From positions 1-64,000 of the forward strand of contig JAJQDT010000082.1 in the NCBI GenBank assembly GCA_021202075.1: DNA of 64,000 nucleotides, read 5' to 3'. This DNA is from Lachnospiraceae bacterium (GTDB lineage: Bacteria > Bacillota > Clostridia > Lachnospirales > Lachnospiraceae). Both the position numbers and the translations under genes were made by a program. Below the pieces are notes generated by a model, which ran no database searches, was not told the origin of the DNA, and was given only the letters and a program-made list of their open reading frames with translations. Below, one piece after another: positions 1-8,861 of the stretch (positions are counted from its first letter, which is position 1; every line of letters starts with the position of its first letter).

Positions 1-2540
1 GGTCTCAAATCATAATGTTTCCCATCAATTACGAGTTCCGCCGGCATTTCTACTGAGATCTCATATTGAACCAAAGCTTTTCCAAAAAGCTTGCCCGGAA
101 TTTTTTCTCTCTGTGAAGAAATATCCTCCCTTATCCCGTTTTGTGAAGAAACCCAGCTCCATCGGGAAGATACTTTCCCGTGACGGGTGTCAATGGAAGC
201 CTCCAGCCAATCAATACGCTGATCCGGATGTGGTTCAATCCGAACTTTTGCAAAACCAGGCGCGTCTTCCATCACCTGTATCCCTGCTGCCTTTTCATAA
301 ATCCAATCCGCTACGGAACCATATGCGTAATGGTTAAACGAGTTCATGTCCGTACTCCAGAAGCTTCCATCCTCCATGATACCATCCCAGTGTTCCCAAA
401 TGGTCGTTGCTCCCTTCCCAACAGAATAAAGCCAGGACGGATATTCGTTCCGGAGTAGCAGCGTATATGCCAGATCATTGTGCCCGAAGTCACTAAGTAC
501 GTGCAGAAGATATGGCGTACCAACAAATCCGGTTTTCATCTGACAACCATCCCTTTGAATCGTGGCAGCAAGCGCGTCCGCAGTTGCCTGTGCGTCTTCG
601 GCGAGCCCAAACTGTACTGCCAGGATATGCTCGGTCTGTGTCCGATACTCTGTATAGGTCTTCCTAAATGTGCGCACGATTTCATAATACAGGCTTTCAT
701 AAACCGACATTTCTTTTCCAAGCACATGTCCCGCTTTCACAAGCAGCGCTGTTGAATGTGCATAAAACGCAGAAGCGATAAAGTCCTCCCTGCTGGAGCC
801 CTTGTAGCTGCCGGACGGAGCGTCCAGACCCAGCCAGTCTCCAAAATGCGTGCCGCCTGTCCACAATCCTGTGTCATCCGTGGAAGTTGTGATGTAATCT
901 ACCCATTTTTTCATGCTTTCAAACTGTTCCGCCAGGATATCCGGATTCCCGTATGTCAGATAAATCTGCCACGGGCAGATAACCGCCGCGTCTCCCCAGG
1001 CAGCGCTCGGTTCCCCTTCCGGCAAATAATCTGGGATCACCTGTCCGACCGAGCCATCCCCACGCTGCTCCGCCGAAAGGTCACGCAGCCATTTTCGGAA
1101 AAAGGTTTCCACATCATAATTATAGCTCGCTGTTTTCACAAATACCTGCGCGTCTCCCGTCCAGCCCAGGCGTTCGTCACGCTGCGGGCAGTCGGTCGGG
1201 ACATCCAGGAAATTGCCCCGCTGTCCCCGGAAGATATTGGAAAAAAGCTGATTCAGCATTGGATCAGAGCAGCGAAGGTGACCAGTCTGCCGAATATTGG
1301 AATATATGACAATCGCTGTAAACTGTTCCGGACGGATTTCATATTCTTCCGGTGCCGTAAGCTTTTCCCGGTGATCTCTATATTCTTTCGATAACAGATC
1401 CTTCCTCTCTGTAGAAATAGCAACTGTTGTCTCCTTCGAATCTGGTATCTGGCTTTTCATTCCCGGAAATTCCACCAGTTTCAAATAACGGAATCCGAAA
1501 AAGGTCAGCTTCGGGTGCCATATCTGATACCCATCCTTGCAAATATAGTTAATCTCCGCCTTCGCGCTGCGATAATTGGCATTATAAAAATTGCCGTCCT
1601 TATCCAGCACTTCTCCATGCAAAATCCGCACGCGCTCTCCAGCCTGTGCCTTCATTGAAAGCTCAACATATCCCGTCACTTCCTGTCCAAAATCCACGAC
1701 CAGCTCGCCCTTCGGTGTTTGAAACACAGCTTTTGCCGGAATCCGCTCCTGCTCCCGGATTTCTTCGCCTTCCTGCTCAATGAGAATTTCCTTAGGCCAG
1801 TTCAATATTTCTACCGGCTCCCACTTAACCGGTTCCCCGTTCACACGTTTGAACTCTGCTGACGCTTCTGCACCGCATCCGTTCAAAGAAGGCAGCAGTT
1901 CCATCTCGCAGCAAGCGTCGAAGGTTTCCCCGTCATAAATCTCGCTGAACCGCACCGCGCTTTCGGCACATTGCCACGATGAATCCGTCGGTATTATTTC
2001 ACGCGTTCCATCTATGTATTCCAGCTGAATTTCCGCGATCAGGCCGCACGGACGGTTTTTCCTTCTGATTTTATCCGGCGATTCCAACCATCCAGGCATC
2101 GGTGAACGGAACCACCCCTTCCCGACGGTTACTGTAAGGACATACACATATGGTTCACTGCGGCTTTCTTTATTTATTTCGAAACTATCTTCGTCTTCAC
2201 CCGAACCGCTCTCACCGTTATTTTTTGACCTCACTCTGGTGCCATGATCACGCAGCATTTCCGTGATATCATAGGACTGTACCTGCAGCCGGGAATCATA
2301 CGCCGTCCATCCGGGCGCCAGCACAAACCCGCCAATTCGCTTCCCGCATCGCTGCCCACACGAAACGTCTTCCTCGGCAGCGCAGGCATAAAGTCTGGCC
2401 TCATACACCCCAAGCGCGGTTATCACAAGTGTCGCTCGTTTCACTTCCTTATTTGTCTTCCACTCCTTCCGGAATACCGGGCAGATATTTCCCATGTCCC
2501 TGGAAGGACAAATCCAGTTGGCTCGAACGTTCTTTTTCAT
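1..2540 (-). CDS. GH78 alpha-L-rhamnosidase, 3' end outside window
   Basis: Hydrolyses terminal alpha-L-rhamnose from plant glycans or glycosides, probably in the cytoplasm since the N-terminus (MKKNVRANWICPSRDM) is not a signal peptide. The frame is open from the ATG at 2538-2540 to the left edge, at least 846 codons. I read it directly from the reverse complement. The family hallmark TDCPQRDERLGWTGDAQ lies around the middle of the protein, followed by the (alpha/alpha)6-barrel motifs WGDAAVICPW and TGGTHFGDWLGLD, which include the acidic residues used in inverting catalysis. The N-terminal half holds the beta-sandwich domains (FGQEVTGYVEL, FFGFRYLKL). An AAGGATGG-like site precedes the ATG. 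It is the last visible gene of the glycan locus. The stop codon lies beyond base 1. High confidence on family; the exact substrate is not visible. Confidence 0.92.
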   Translation of the reverse strand, partial: MKKNVRANWICPSRDMGNICPVFRKEWKTNKEVKRATLVITALGVYEARLYACAAEEDVSCGQRCGKRIGGFVLAPGWTAYDSRLQVQSYDITEMLRDHGTRVRSKNNGESGSGEDEDSFEINKESRSEPYVYVLTVTVGKGWFRSPMPGWLESPDKIRRKNRPCGLIAEIQLEYIDGTREIIPTDSSWQCAESAVRFSEIYDGETFDACCEMELLPSLNGCGAEASAEFKRVNGEPVKWEPVEILNWPKEILIEQEGEEIREQERIPAKAVFQTPKGELVVDFGQEVTGYVELSMKAQAGERVRILHGEVLDKDGNFYNANYRSAKAEINYICKDGYQIWHPKLTFFGFRYLKLVEFPGMKSQIPDSKETTVAISTERKDLLSKEYRDHREKLTAPEEYEIRPEQFTAIVIYSNIRQTGHLRCSDPMLNQLFSNIFRGQRGNFLDVPTDCPQRDERLGWTGDAQVFVKTASYNYDVETFFRKWLRDLSAEQRGDGSVGQVIPDYLPEGEPSAAWGDAAVICPWQIYLTYGNPDILAEQFESMKKWVDYITTSTDDTGLWTGGTHFGDWLGLDAPSGSYKGSSREDFIASAFYAHSTALLVKAGHVLGKEMSVYESLYYEIVRTFRKTYTEYRTQTEHILAVQFGLAEDAQATADALAATIQRDGCQMKTGFVGTPYLLHVLSDFGHNDLAYTLLLRNEYPSWLYSVGKGATTIWEHWDGIMEDGSFWSTDMNSFNHYAYGSVADWIYEKAAGIQVMEDAPGFAKVRIEPHPDQRIDWLEASIDTRHGKVSSRWSWVSSQNGIREDISSQREKIPGKLFGKALVQYEISVEMPAELVIDGKHYDLR

Positions 2541-2592
2541 GTTATCAATCCATCCTTTTCTATATTTAAACCGACTGCGTTCAGAAATGCTG

Positions 2593-2612
2593 TTATGATT
2601 CGAGTAACAAAG
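2593..2612. repeat. copy of TTATGATTCGAG-ACAAA element
   Basis: These 20 bases in the gap between GH3 and GH78 match 18 of 20 positions of the repeat at 52881-52904 and 53009-53032. This suggests a dispersed repeat rather than an operator private to one gene. Its function is unknown. Confidence 0.4.
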
Positions 2613-2660
2613 AGTATGATGCTACGGATTTCTCCGCGCTTTGCGTTCCCTTATATCATT

Positions 2661-5336
2661 CTACGGGGAAATGGAAGCCTGTGCGTAAAACTCCCTGTTC
2701 CGCCCTTCGATCCAGGCATCTTCCAGAATTTCGATCGACCGTTCTCCATCAATTTTGTCACTGGATTGCGCAATTTTTAAAGTAAATGCACCCTTCTCTA
2801 TCTTCCATTGCATCTTTTCATCCAAAAACGCAAACTGACTGGGCGATATCGCAAATGTTACTCTCTTTTTTTCTCCTGGTGCAAGCTCCACACGGGCAAA
2901 ACCGGCCAGTTCCATCACCGGGCGGGATACCGAAGCATATTCATCCGTTACATAGAGCTGGACAATGTCTGTGCCTGCCATGGCACCAGTATTTTCTACA
3001 GTAACCGCCGCCAGAATCATTTCTTCCACATGATACTTCTCTTTGTCTGTGATAAAGTCATGAAAAGAAAACTCACTGTAAGAAAGGCCATGGCCAAACG
3101 CATACCGCGGAGCATGAGGACCATCCAGATAGTCAGGAAAGCAGATACTGGGTGCCTGTGCGCATCCTGAGCCACGCTCATGGGCATAATAAACCGGAAT
3201 CTGGCCGCTGTTGTACGCAATGCTCACCGGCAGCTTCCCACTCGGGTTATATCTGCCAAGCAGAATATCCGTTACTGCCTCCGCCCCGTGGACACCAGGT
3301 GTCCAGCATTCTACCAGTGCATCCAGCTGATCCGCTAAATCACTGCTGCAGGGTCTTCCGTCAAAGTGCAGGCCAACCGTTGGCTTATTCAACTTTGAAA
3401 GCTCCTCCAGAAACAGCTCCTGACAGCGGGGAAGGTTGATATTCATGCTGTCAATCCCCTCACCCGTAGTGCAGCCTGTCGTCCAGCCATAACGTCCGCC
3501 CAGAGTGACGATCACCAGATCAGCCTCTTTTGCCGCTTCCAGTGCTTCTGCAAAATGTGAGGTATCGTCTCCTGTAAAGGGGTAACCATAGGAATAGGTA
3601 AGTTCGATTTCTGCAGCATCGTAAACCGACGCAGTTTGATTCTCACTGCGATCACGGCACTGGTTCTCCGAAGAATCCTTTGCTCTTTTTGCGTTGGAAA
3701 TGCGATCCTGGAGTTCCTCATAGAGCGTCTTCATACCAGGATAACATTCCTTAGCAAGCGCATCGGTATCCGGATGCTCCAGAAGCACCGCACTTCCCGG
3801 ATACATTTTGTCTTCAGGCATTTTTCCATCGGCTCCGTCCGGCTCTGACACATCCATCTGTTCCCAAACCGCCTGCTCTGCTCCCTCAGTCCCTGCCATC
3901 GTAATCTTTGCCCCGAGACGTGCCTCCGCTCTGGCAAAATTCATATAGCATCCAAAAAACGCACGCGTGGTATTTCCATGCCATCCGATCAGGGCAACTT
4001 TCTTTTTACTTCGGGCAGGAGAACCGCAACATTTCGAATTGCCCTGCGGTGAAGGCGCGGCCTGCGACGCAATTTCGCTTTGCGAATTCGCGACAATTAT
4101 GGGAAGTATACCATTGTTTTTCAGCAGCACCATGCATTCCCTTGCTGACTGAAGACTCACCTGTTTAGCCTGCCTGGTCTGCACAGTCTGCTGAATTTCT
4201 TCTTCCGAAGCCGGGAACGGATTTTCAAAAAGCCCCAGCCGGAATTTTTCAAAAAGGATTCTCTCCACAGCCTGATCCAATACCGCGATATCTGCTTCCC
4301 CTGACCGAAAACGTTCCTTCAGTTCCTCGTTAAAGCATTCAACCGTCGGAAGTTCACTGTCCATACCTGCCTGAAGCGCCATTTCTCCAGCCAGTGCAAA
4401 ATTTTCACGCAGCCTGTGCACGGAATGCAGCTGCCCAATGGACGCATAATCCGCGGAAACCATCCCGTCAAATCCCATCTCTTTTCTGAGCAGATCGGTC
4501 AATATCGCCCTGTTTCCTGCCACAGGAAGACCATTCACAACGGAATAACAGTTCATTACACTACGCAAATCCGCTTTTTTGAACGCAGCCTGAAATACCC
4601 TCCCATAGACCTCTCTCAGTTCCCGGTCACCCGCCAATGATTTCGCCCCATGAATGCCGCCCATACTGTTCATAAAACCAAGGAAATGCTTCCCGCAGGC
4701 CATAATACCTTCATCCGGATGCTCATTGTTCTGCAGTCCCTGCACATAGGATGTTCCCATTGCAGCCGCAAGCGTGGGATCCTCACCATAGGACTCTCCC
4801 TGTCTGCCAAGCCTCGCATCTCTGCTGATATCCAGCACCGGTGCCAGCCCCTGCGCGATTCCGCAGATCCTCGCTTCCCTTCCGGCCACCTGACCAATCT
4901 CTATTTCAAGCTGTGGATCCCACGAGGACGCCCTCGCCAGCTCTGACGGAAATACTGTTGCCTCAGGCATCAGAACACCTGTCGCTGTCTCAATGTGAAA
5001 CAGTGCCGGGATGTGATGCCTGCTCCTTTTCATTATGAGTGTCTGTGCCTCTCGGATGGCGTTTGTCAGTTCCTTTCGGGTCTCCCACAAACTGCCCGCC
5101 AGGCAGCTGACGCTGCCGACTCCCTGCGGATACCTGCAGGCTGCTTCTTCCAATCCATTGATTTCCGTTTGGTCTTCTGGCTTGTCCTTCTCAGTTTTTG
5201 TACACCCTTCCCGCACATTTTCCAGAAATTCCCCCTGTATCTGAGCAAATTTTTCCTCCAGACTCATACGCGCAAGCAAATCTTTTGCCCGCATACGCGG
5301 AGAAAGAGTTGAATCCATATAGTTGAATCGTTCCAT
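2661..5336 (-). CDS. GH3 beta-glycosidase (beta-glucosidase/xylosidase type)
   Basis: An 891-residue retaining glycosidase of family GH3 with the normal domain order. The N-terminal TIM barrel (about residues 20-370) has KHFLGF near 216 and the nucleophile motif GFDGMVSADY, with the predicted nucleophile at Asp296. The alpha/beta sandwich domain (about 390-760) has GEGIDSMNINLPRCQELFL and PSGKLPVSI. The C-terminal fibronectin-like domain (about 790-880) has VTVENTGAMAGTDIVQLYV. There is no signal peptide, so it probably acts on imported oligosaccharides. The central domain carries an extra charged stretch around residues 400-580 that makes the protein long for the family. The ATG at 5336 is preceded by GGAGG at a 6-base gap, which decides the start. 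It lies between the GH43-like and GH78 genes. Specificity cannot be read from sequence. Confidence 0.9.
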   Translation of the reverse strand: MERFNYMDSTLSPRMRAKDLLARMSLEEKFAQIQGEFLENVREGCTKTEKDKPEDQTEINGLEEAACRYPQGVGSVSCLAGSLWETRKELTNAIREAQTLIMKRSRHHIPALFHIETATGVLMPEATVFPSELARASSWDPQLEIEIGQVAGREARICGIAQGLAPVLDISRDARLGRQGESYGEDPTLAAAMGTSYVQGLQNNEHPDEGIMACGKHFLGFMNSMGGIHGAKSLAGDRELREVYGRVFQAAFKKADLRSVMNCYSVVNGLPVAGNRAILTDLLRKEMGFDGMVSADYASIGQLHSVHRLRENFALAGEMALQAGMDSELPTVECFNEELKERFRSGEADIAVLDQAVERILFEKFRLGLFENPFPASEEEIQQTVQTRQAKQVSLQSARECMVLLKNNGILPIIVANSQSEIASQAAPSPQGNSKCCGSPARSKKKVALIGWHGNTTRAFFGCYMNFARAEARLGAKITMAGTEGAEQAVWEQMDVSEPDGADGKMPEDKMYPGSAVLLEHPDTDALAKECYPGMKTLYEELQDRISNAKRAKDSSENQCRDRSENQTASVYDAAEIELTYSYGYPFTGDDTSHFAEALEAAKEADLVIVTLGGRYGWTTGCTTGEGIDSMNINLPRCQELFLEELSKLNKPTVGLHFDGRPCSSDLADQLDALVECWTPGVHGAEAVTDILLGRYNPSGKLPVSIAYNSGQIPVYYAHERGSGCAQAPSICFPDYLDGPHAPRYAFGHGLSYSEFSFHDFITDKEKYHVEEMILAAVTVENTGAMAGTDIVQLYVTDEYASVSRPVMELAGFARVELAPGEKKRVTFAISPSQFAFLDEKMQWKIEKGAFTLKIAQSSDKIDGERSIEILEDAWIEGRNREFYAQASISP

Positions 5337-5366
5337 TTGAAGCCTCCATTATCCATTCAACAAATT

Positions 5367-5494
5367 ATATTATGAGAAGAAAACCGCTTCTCATAATCTC
5401 CAGAATCTGGCGATTCTGTCGTTGACTTATCGGTTCCGAGTGCGCAAGCGCCCTCTCCTTCCGATAAGTCATATTATGAGAAGAAAACCGCTTC
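5367..5494. repeat. intergenic array of hairpins with 24-bp direct repeats
   Basis: An identical 24-bp direct repeat occurs at 5367-5390 and 5471-5494. Three perfect inverted repeats lie here: 5369-5379 with 5387-5397 (11 bp), 5401-5407 with 5412-5418 (7 bp), and 5424-5433 with 5461-5470 (10 bp). The array fills the gap between the GH43-like and GH3 genes. It could act as an mRNA processing or stability element inside the operon, or be a REP/BIME-like dispersed repeat. There is no T-run typical of a terminator. Confidence 0.7.
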
Positions 5495-5530
5495 ATGAAT
5501 CCTCACGTTTTTCATAAAAGCGCTGACCAT

Positions 5531-6586
5531 TTATTCATAATCCGAAATTCTCCACTCATCTTTCCAGTCCAGATATGCCATTTCTCCGTCAAATCGGAAC
5601 GGCAGCCAGACATAATCCGCGATGCTGGTGTCTTCCAGCGGAGCTGTCCTGAGATATTCTTCAACTCTCTGAATATCCTCTGCGTCCTTCTCAGGCCGGA
5701 ACATGGATTCAAAAGCCCGGGCATAGGTCTGATACTCCCGGTGCATTTCGTTCGGCAGCCAGCGGTCCGCACAGGCAATGTACAAGTCCTTTTTCCCCGC
5801 TACTTTGAAGACAGACGAAATCTGGCTGTGATACGAGGTATGACTCTCATCATAAGGGTGCGGATCCCCCAGCACCCGAAATGGTCCATGCCAAGTATCA
5901 CCCTGTGCAATTTCAGAAGGGTTCGGCAGATAACCAGTCGTTCCGCTGGTCACCAGATAATGTTTTCCGTTTCTGAAAAAGTGTGCGGTCGCTTCCCGGA
6001 CAAACGGCGGGCCGCTATACGGAAAATGTGTGCTATAGTAACCGGTTACATCCATATAGTCATCCGTCAGATCCGCACAGATCGTCTCCGAGTGCACCCG
6101 TTCAAAGTAATAATACGCTTTTCCGTCTGGCGCGACAGCAAGATCAAAATCTCCCGCACTCATTCCAAGAGGCTTCAGTCCTTCCCGCACGAGAGAATAA
6201 GGCCCAAGAATGTCATCCGCAGTCAGAATCGTTTCAGTCTGGGAGCCGTCCCGGTTCATAATCTTCAGCCAGCAGACATATTTTTGAGTGCGGGCATTAT
6301 GAATAATGTGCGGCCGATCCATACATGCCGTTGGATGAAGACTGGAGTTGTCATCTTTCTCATTTGGCGGTATGATAATACCACAATCGTCCCAGTTATA
6401 CAGATCCTTCGACTTATAGCACCTCACACCCCAGTGCCAGATATTTTTCTTCGGATCTGTAAATTCTTTGTTTTCGCCATACCAGTAATAAATACCATCC
6501 TTATAAAAAACAGATCCCCCATGCGCATGGATACGTTTTCCTTCCGTATCCAGCCAGATCTTACCCGGTTGAAATGAATCGTACAT
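5531..6586 (-). CDS. GH43-like five-bladed beta-propeller glycosidase
   Basis: A 351-residue protein of the GH43/GH62 beta-propeller clan type. The N-terminal motif IWLDTEGKRIHAHGGSVFY followed by YYWYGENK is the first blade with the usual acidic/His site of GH43 enzymes that act on galactan- or arabinan-type chains. Later blades are visible as CWLKIMNRDGS, FDLAVAPDGKAYYYF and HYLVTSGTTGYLPN. No signal peptide is seen. I start at ATG 6586 because GGGAAGGGA lies 8 bases upstream; an in-frame ATG at 6625 would add 13 residues but has a weaker site. It sits between the GH106-like enzyme and the normal-order GH3. The GH43 assignment is good, the subfamily and substrate are inference. Confidence 0.75.
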   Translation of the reverse strand: MYDSFQPGKIWLDTEGKRIHAHGGSVFYKDGIYYWYGENKEFTDPKKNIWHWGVRCYKSKDLYNWDDCGIIIPPNEKDDNSSLHPTACMDRPHIIHNARTQKYVCWLKIMNRDGSQTETILTADDILGPYSLVREGLKPLGMSAGDFDLAVAPDGKAYYYFERVHSETICADLTDDYMDVTGYYSTHFPYSGPPFVREATAHFFRNGKHYLVTSGTTGYLPNPSEIAQGDTWHGPFRVLGDPHPYDESHTSYHSQISSVFKVAGKKDLYIACADRWLPNEMHREYQTYARAFESMFRPEKDAEDIQRVEEYLRTAPLEDTSIADYVWLPFRFDGEMAYLDWKDEWRISDYE

Positions 6587-6707
6587 ACAATTATCCCTTC
6601 CCATTTTGCTCTGTTTATATTCCATTTCCAGCCGTTCTGATTTTTAATTTCTCTTCGTATTTTACTAATTCTGAAAATATCATAATTACAGAATCAAAAC
6701 AGTGTCT

Positions 6708-8861
6708 TCACACATCACTCATTAAAAATATACCCTGATATGACCGAATCTGCAATGGTTCGTTACAATTAACGGCGCGGATTTCTCCCGTTCCCGGATC
6801 CAATAGCGTAACTTCATTTGCCCCATCCCATTCCCAGTTGACATAAGCATCTTCTTCCGAATTGTTCACCAAAAAGTAAAATGGATTCCCATCTCTTCGA
6901 TAAGCAGCTTTTAAGATACAGCATTCTTTTGACTGAGCCGATACTCGAAACGCATAATATTCTTTTCGCAGGGAATCAAGAATTTCCTGCTCATTCATCG
7001 CATCAAAGCTATCTGCTCTGGTCAGTACCTCTTTCAGTGCCGATTCTTCCCGAAAATCATAATATGCAAACGGAGCCATTTTTTCTGCCCGGAAAGGCGG
7101 CAGCTTTTCAGCAAACCAGACCTTCACGCCCATCTGACGAAGCGATTTTAGAGCCTCCCAGCTTGCCTCATAAATGACGTCCATTGCCGGCAGAATAATT
7201 TCACGCACCGGCTGGTTTCCGATGACCGGAATCCCCTCTCTCGCCTGCGCAGCCTGCACAAGATCGTCTTTATCGCAGAACATATAATCAAATCCCGCCT
7301 CATACATTTTTGTGCTAATAGAGCGAAGTGACCGATCTACTTCCGAACTCTCAGATTCAGGCGCACAGTGTGACGGACGCAGCTTTGCCTGCGCTTCCTC
7401 TATAGCATAATAGAGAAATGTTCCTGTTTCATTCTGAACTCCGTCGAGCAGACAGAGGATACGCCCCGCGTATTCATTCAGCGCCTTTGCGCCTGACTGA
7501 TCCATATATCCTTTGTAATCGGCCAGCTGTTCAGGAGCATATTGGGCAAAATCCGGAGCAAAATATGAGTTGATCCGCCTGCAGCCTCCCAGAATCATCA
7601 GGTTCAGAATTCCCCTGGCATAAGGTATCGGTCGCTGGGAAAAATAATCAAGATTTATAAATGGGCAGAGCTCCACCATTACCCCATCTGTCCCGCTTTT
7701 CCGCGCAGCCATCTGTGCAAACTTCGGGGTATTATAATTAAAGATTTCAGGATAAGAAGCCAAAATGTCCACGCCCGGGTAATCCGTCTCTTTCAGCACT
7801 TCCAGATAGGAACCATAGTAAAGCACATGAGCCATCAGGGATTCTTCCGCCAGATAATGCCCGGAAAAAATTGTGCCATGTGCCCTGCACCAGTTGGAAA
7901 TCTGTCTCACGTACGATCTGGCAATCAGCTTTCCAATCAGATTATAAAATTGTATCCGGATGCTATAAGAGCTGCTCCTCCCCTCAAAAATCATCGGAAG
8001 GTACGGAATCAGTGAGAAACCATATTCGTCCTCAAATGCTTCAAACAGCCCCTCGGTCCAGGGTGCCAGTGCATATGGCCACGTCTCTTCTCCATGCATA
8101 TATCCAACCATCAGACTGGGTTCATCTGTAAAAACAGCCTCGGCATTTGTGTATGCGTCTGGCACATCAGCTGCAATCGTCTCATAGTTCACCTCCAGAA
8201 AGCGTTTCACGGCATCCGGATTCAAAAGATTGATATACCGGCTGTGCGAGCAGACGTTATGTACACAGTGGCTTCCCTCATAGGCACATTTCACACAAAA
8301 CACAAAGAAAGCTTCTCCCGCCTCCATCTGACAAACGCATCGCTTTTCCGAAAACTCAATTGCTTCCATTTCCTCGTATTTTACAATGCTTGCATTCAGT
8401 ACCGAGCAGTCCAGCGGATACTTTGCCGCCCAGATAATTTTATCCGATTCATCATCCAGATCAAATACCACTGTTTTCGGCTCGTACGCAATCCTGCGAA
8501 CCATATAAAAGCCTTTTGCCTCAAACTCTGGATGTCCGGAAAGCGTCTGCCCTCCTGCATATCCGGATGGATAACCGTTTTCATCATAAATCCAGTAACC
8601 CAGACCACGAGCCCTGATTTTTTTTAACAGGGAATCAAAATCCCTGAGGTTTTTCCGGTTAGACGTATATCCGTTTTCAAAAGATGGATTCGTCGCAGTC
8701 CCGCCATAGCCAAACGCCTGCAGCGCATCCAGGAGCGTATCAGGCTGCCTGGGCCACGCATGGATGATCGCTTTCATGCGGTATTTTGCGGGTGGATTTT
8801 CAAAATCTTTTATCTTGAAAATTCCTGATTCCATTTGCTGTTTTTGCTTATTCTGCCACAT
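6708..8861 (-). CDS. GH106-like glycosidase, putative alpha-L-rhamnosidase
   Basis: A 717-residue TIM-barrel glycosidase-like protein. The motif YWIYDENGYPSGYAGG near residues 92-107 resembles the GH106 alpha-L-rhamnosidase core; AVFTDEPSL (near 243) and FSGHYLAEESL (near 335) look like the acidic catalytic segments on later barrel strands. The C-terminal part (ILPAMDVIYEASWEALKSL, then a small beta domain) fits this group. No signal peptide is seen. Its ATG lies inside the end of the upstream permuted GH3 gene (14-base overlap) with GAAGGT 8 bases ahead, so the two are probably translationally coupled. GH106 assignment rests on motif resemblance only; a related uncharacterised clan is possible. 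Confidence 0.55.
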   Translation of the reverse strand: MWQNKQKQQMESGIFKIKDFENPPAKYRMKAIIHAWPRQPDTLLDALQAFGYGGTATNPSFENGYTSNRKNLRDFDSLLKKIRARGLGYWIYDENGYPSGYAGGQTLSGHPEFEAKGFYMVRRIAYEPKTVVFDLDDESDKIIWAAKYPLDCSVLNASIVKYEEMEAIEFSEKRCVCQMEAGEAFFVFCVKCAYEGSHCVHNVCSHSRYINLLNPDAVKRFLEVNYETIAADVPDAYTNAEAVFTDEPSLMVGYMHGEETWPYALAPWTEGLFEAFEDEYGFSLIPYLPMIFEGRSSSYSIRIQFYNLIGKLIARSYVRQISNWCRAHGTIFSGHYLAEESLMAHVLYYGSYLEVLKETDYPGVDILASYPEIFNYNTPKFAQMAARKSGTDGVMVELCPFINLDYFSQRPIPYARGILNLMILGGCRRINSYFAPDFAQYAPEQLADYKGYMDQSGAKALNEYAGRILCLLDGVQNETGTFLYYAIEEAQAKLRPSHCAPESESSEVDRSLRSISTKMYEAGFDYMFCDKDDLVQAAQAREGIPVIGNQPVREIILPAMDVIYEASWEALKSLRQMGVKVWFAEKLPPFRAEKMAPFAYYDFREESALKEVLTRADSFDAMNEQEILDSLRKEYYAFRVSAQSKECCILKAAYRRDGNPFYFLVNNSEEDAYVNWEWDGANEVTLLDPGTGEIRAVNCNEPLQIRSYQGIFLMSDV

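Noticed and set aside
756-1394. A 212-codon open frame on the plus strand
   Set aside because: It is antisense to the GH78 gene, which reads through the whole region without a stop.
5495-6577. A 360-codon open frame on the plus strand
   Set aside because: It lies antisense to the GH43-like gene, has no ribosome site and its residues resemble no family; the minus strand shows clear glycosidase motifs.
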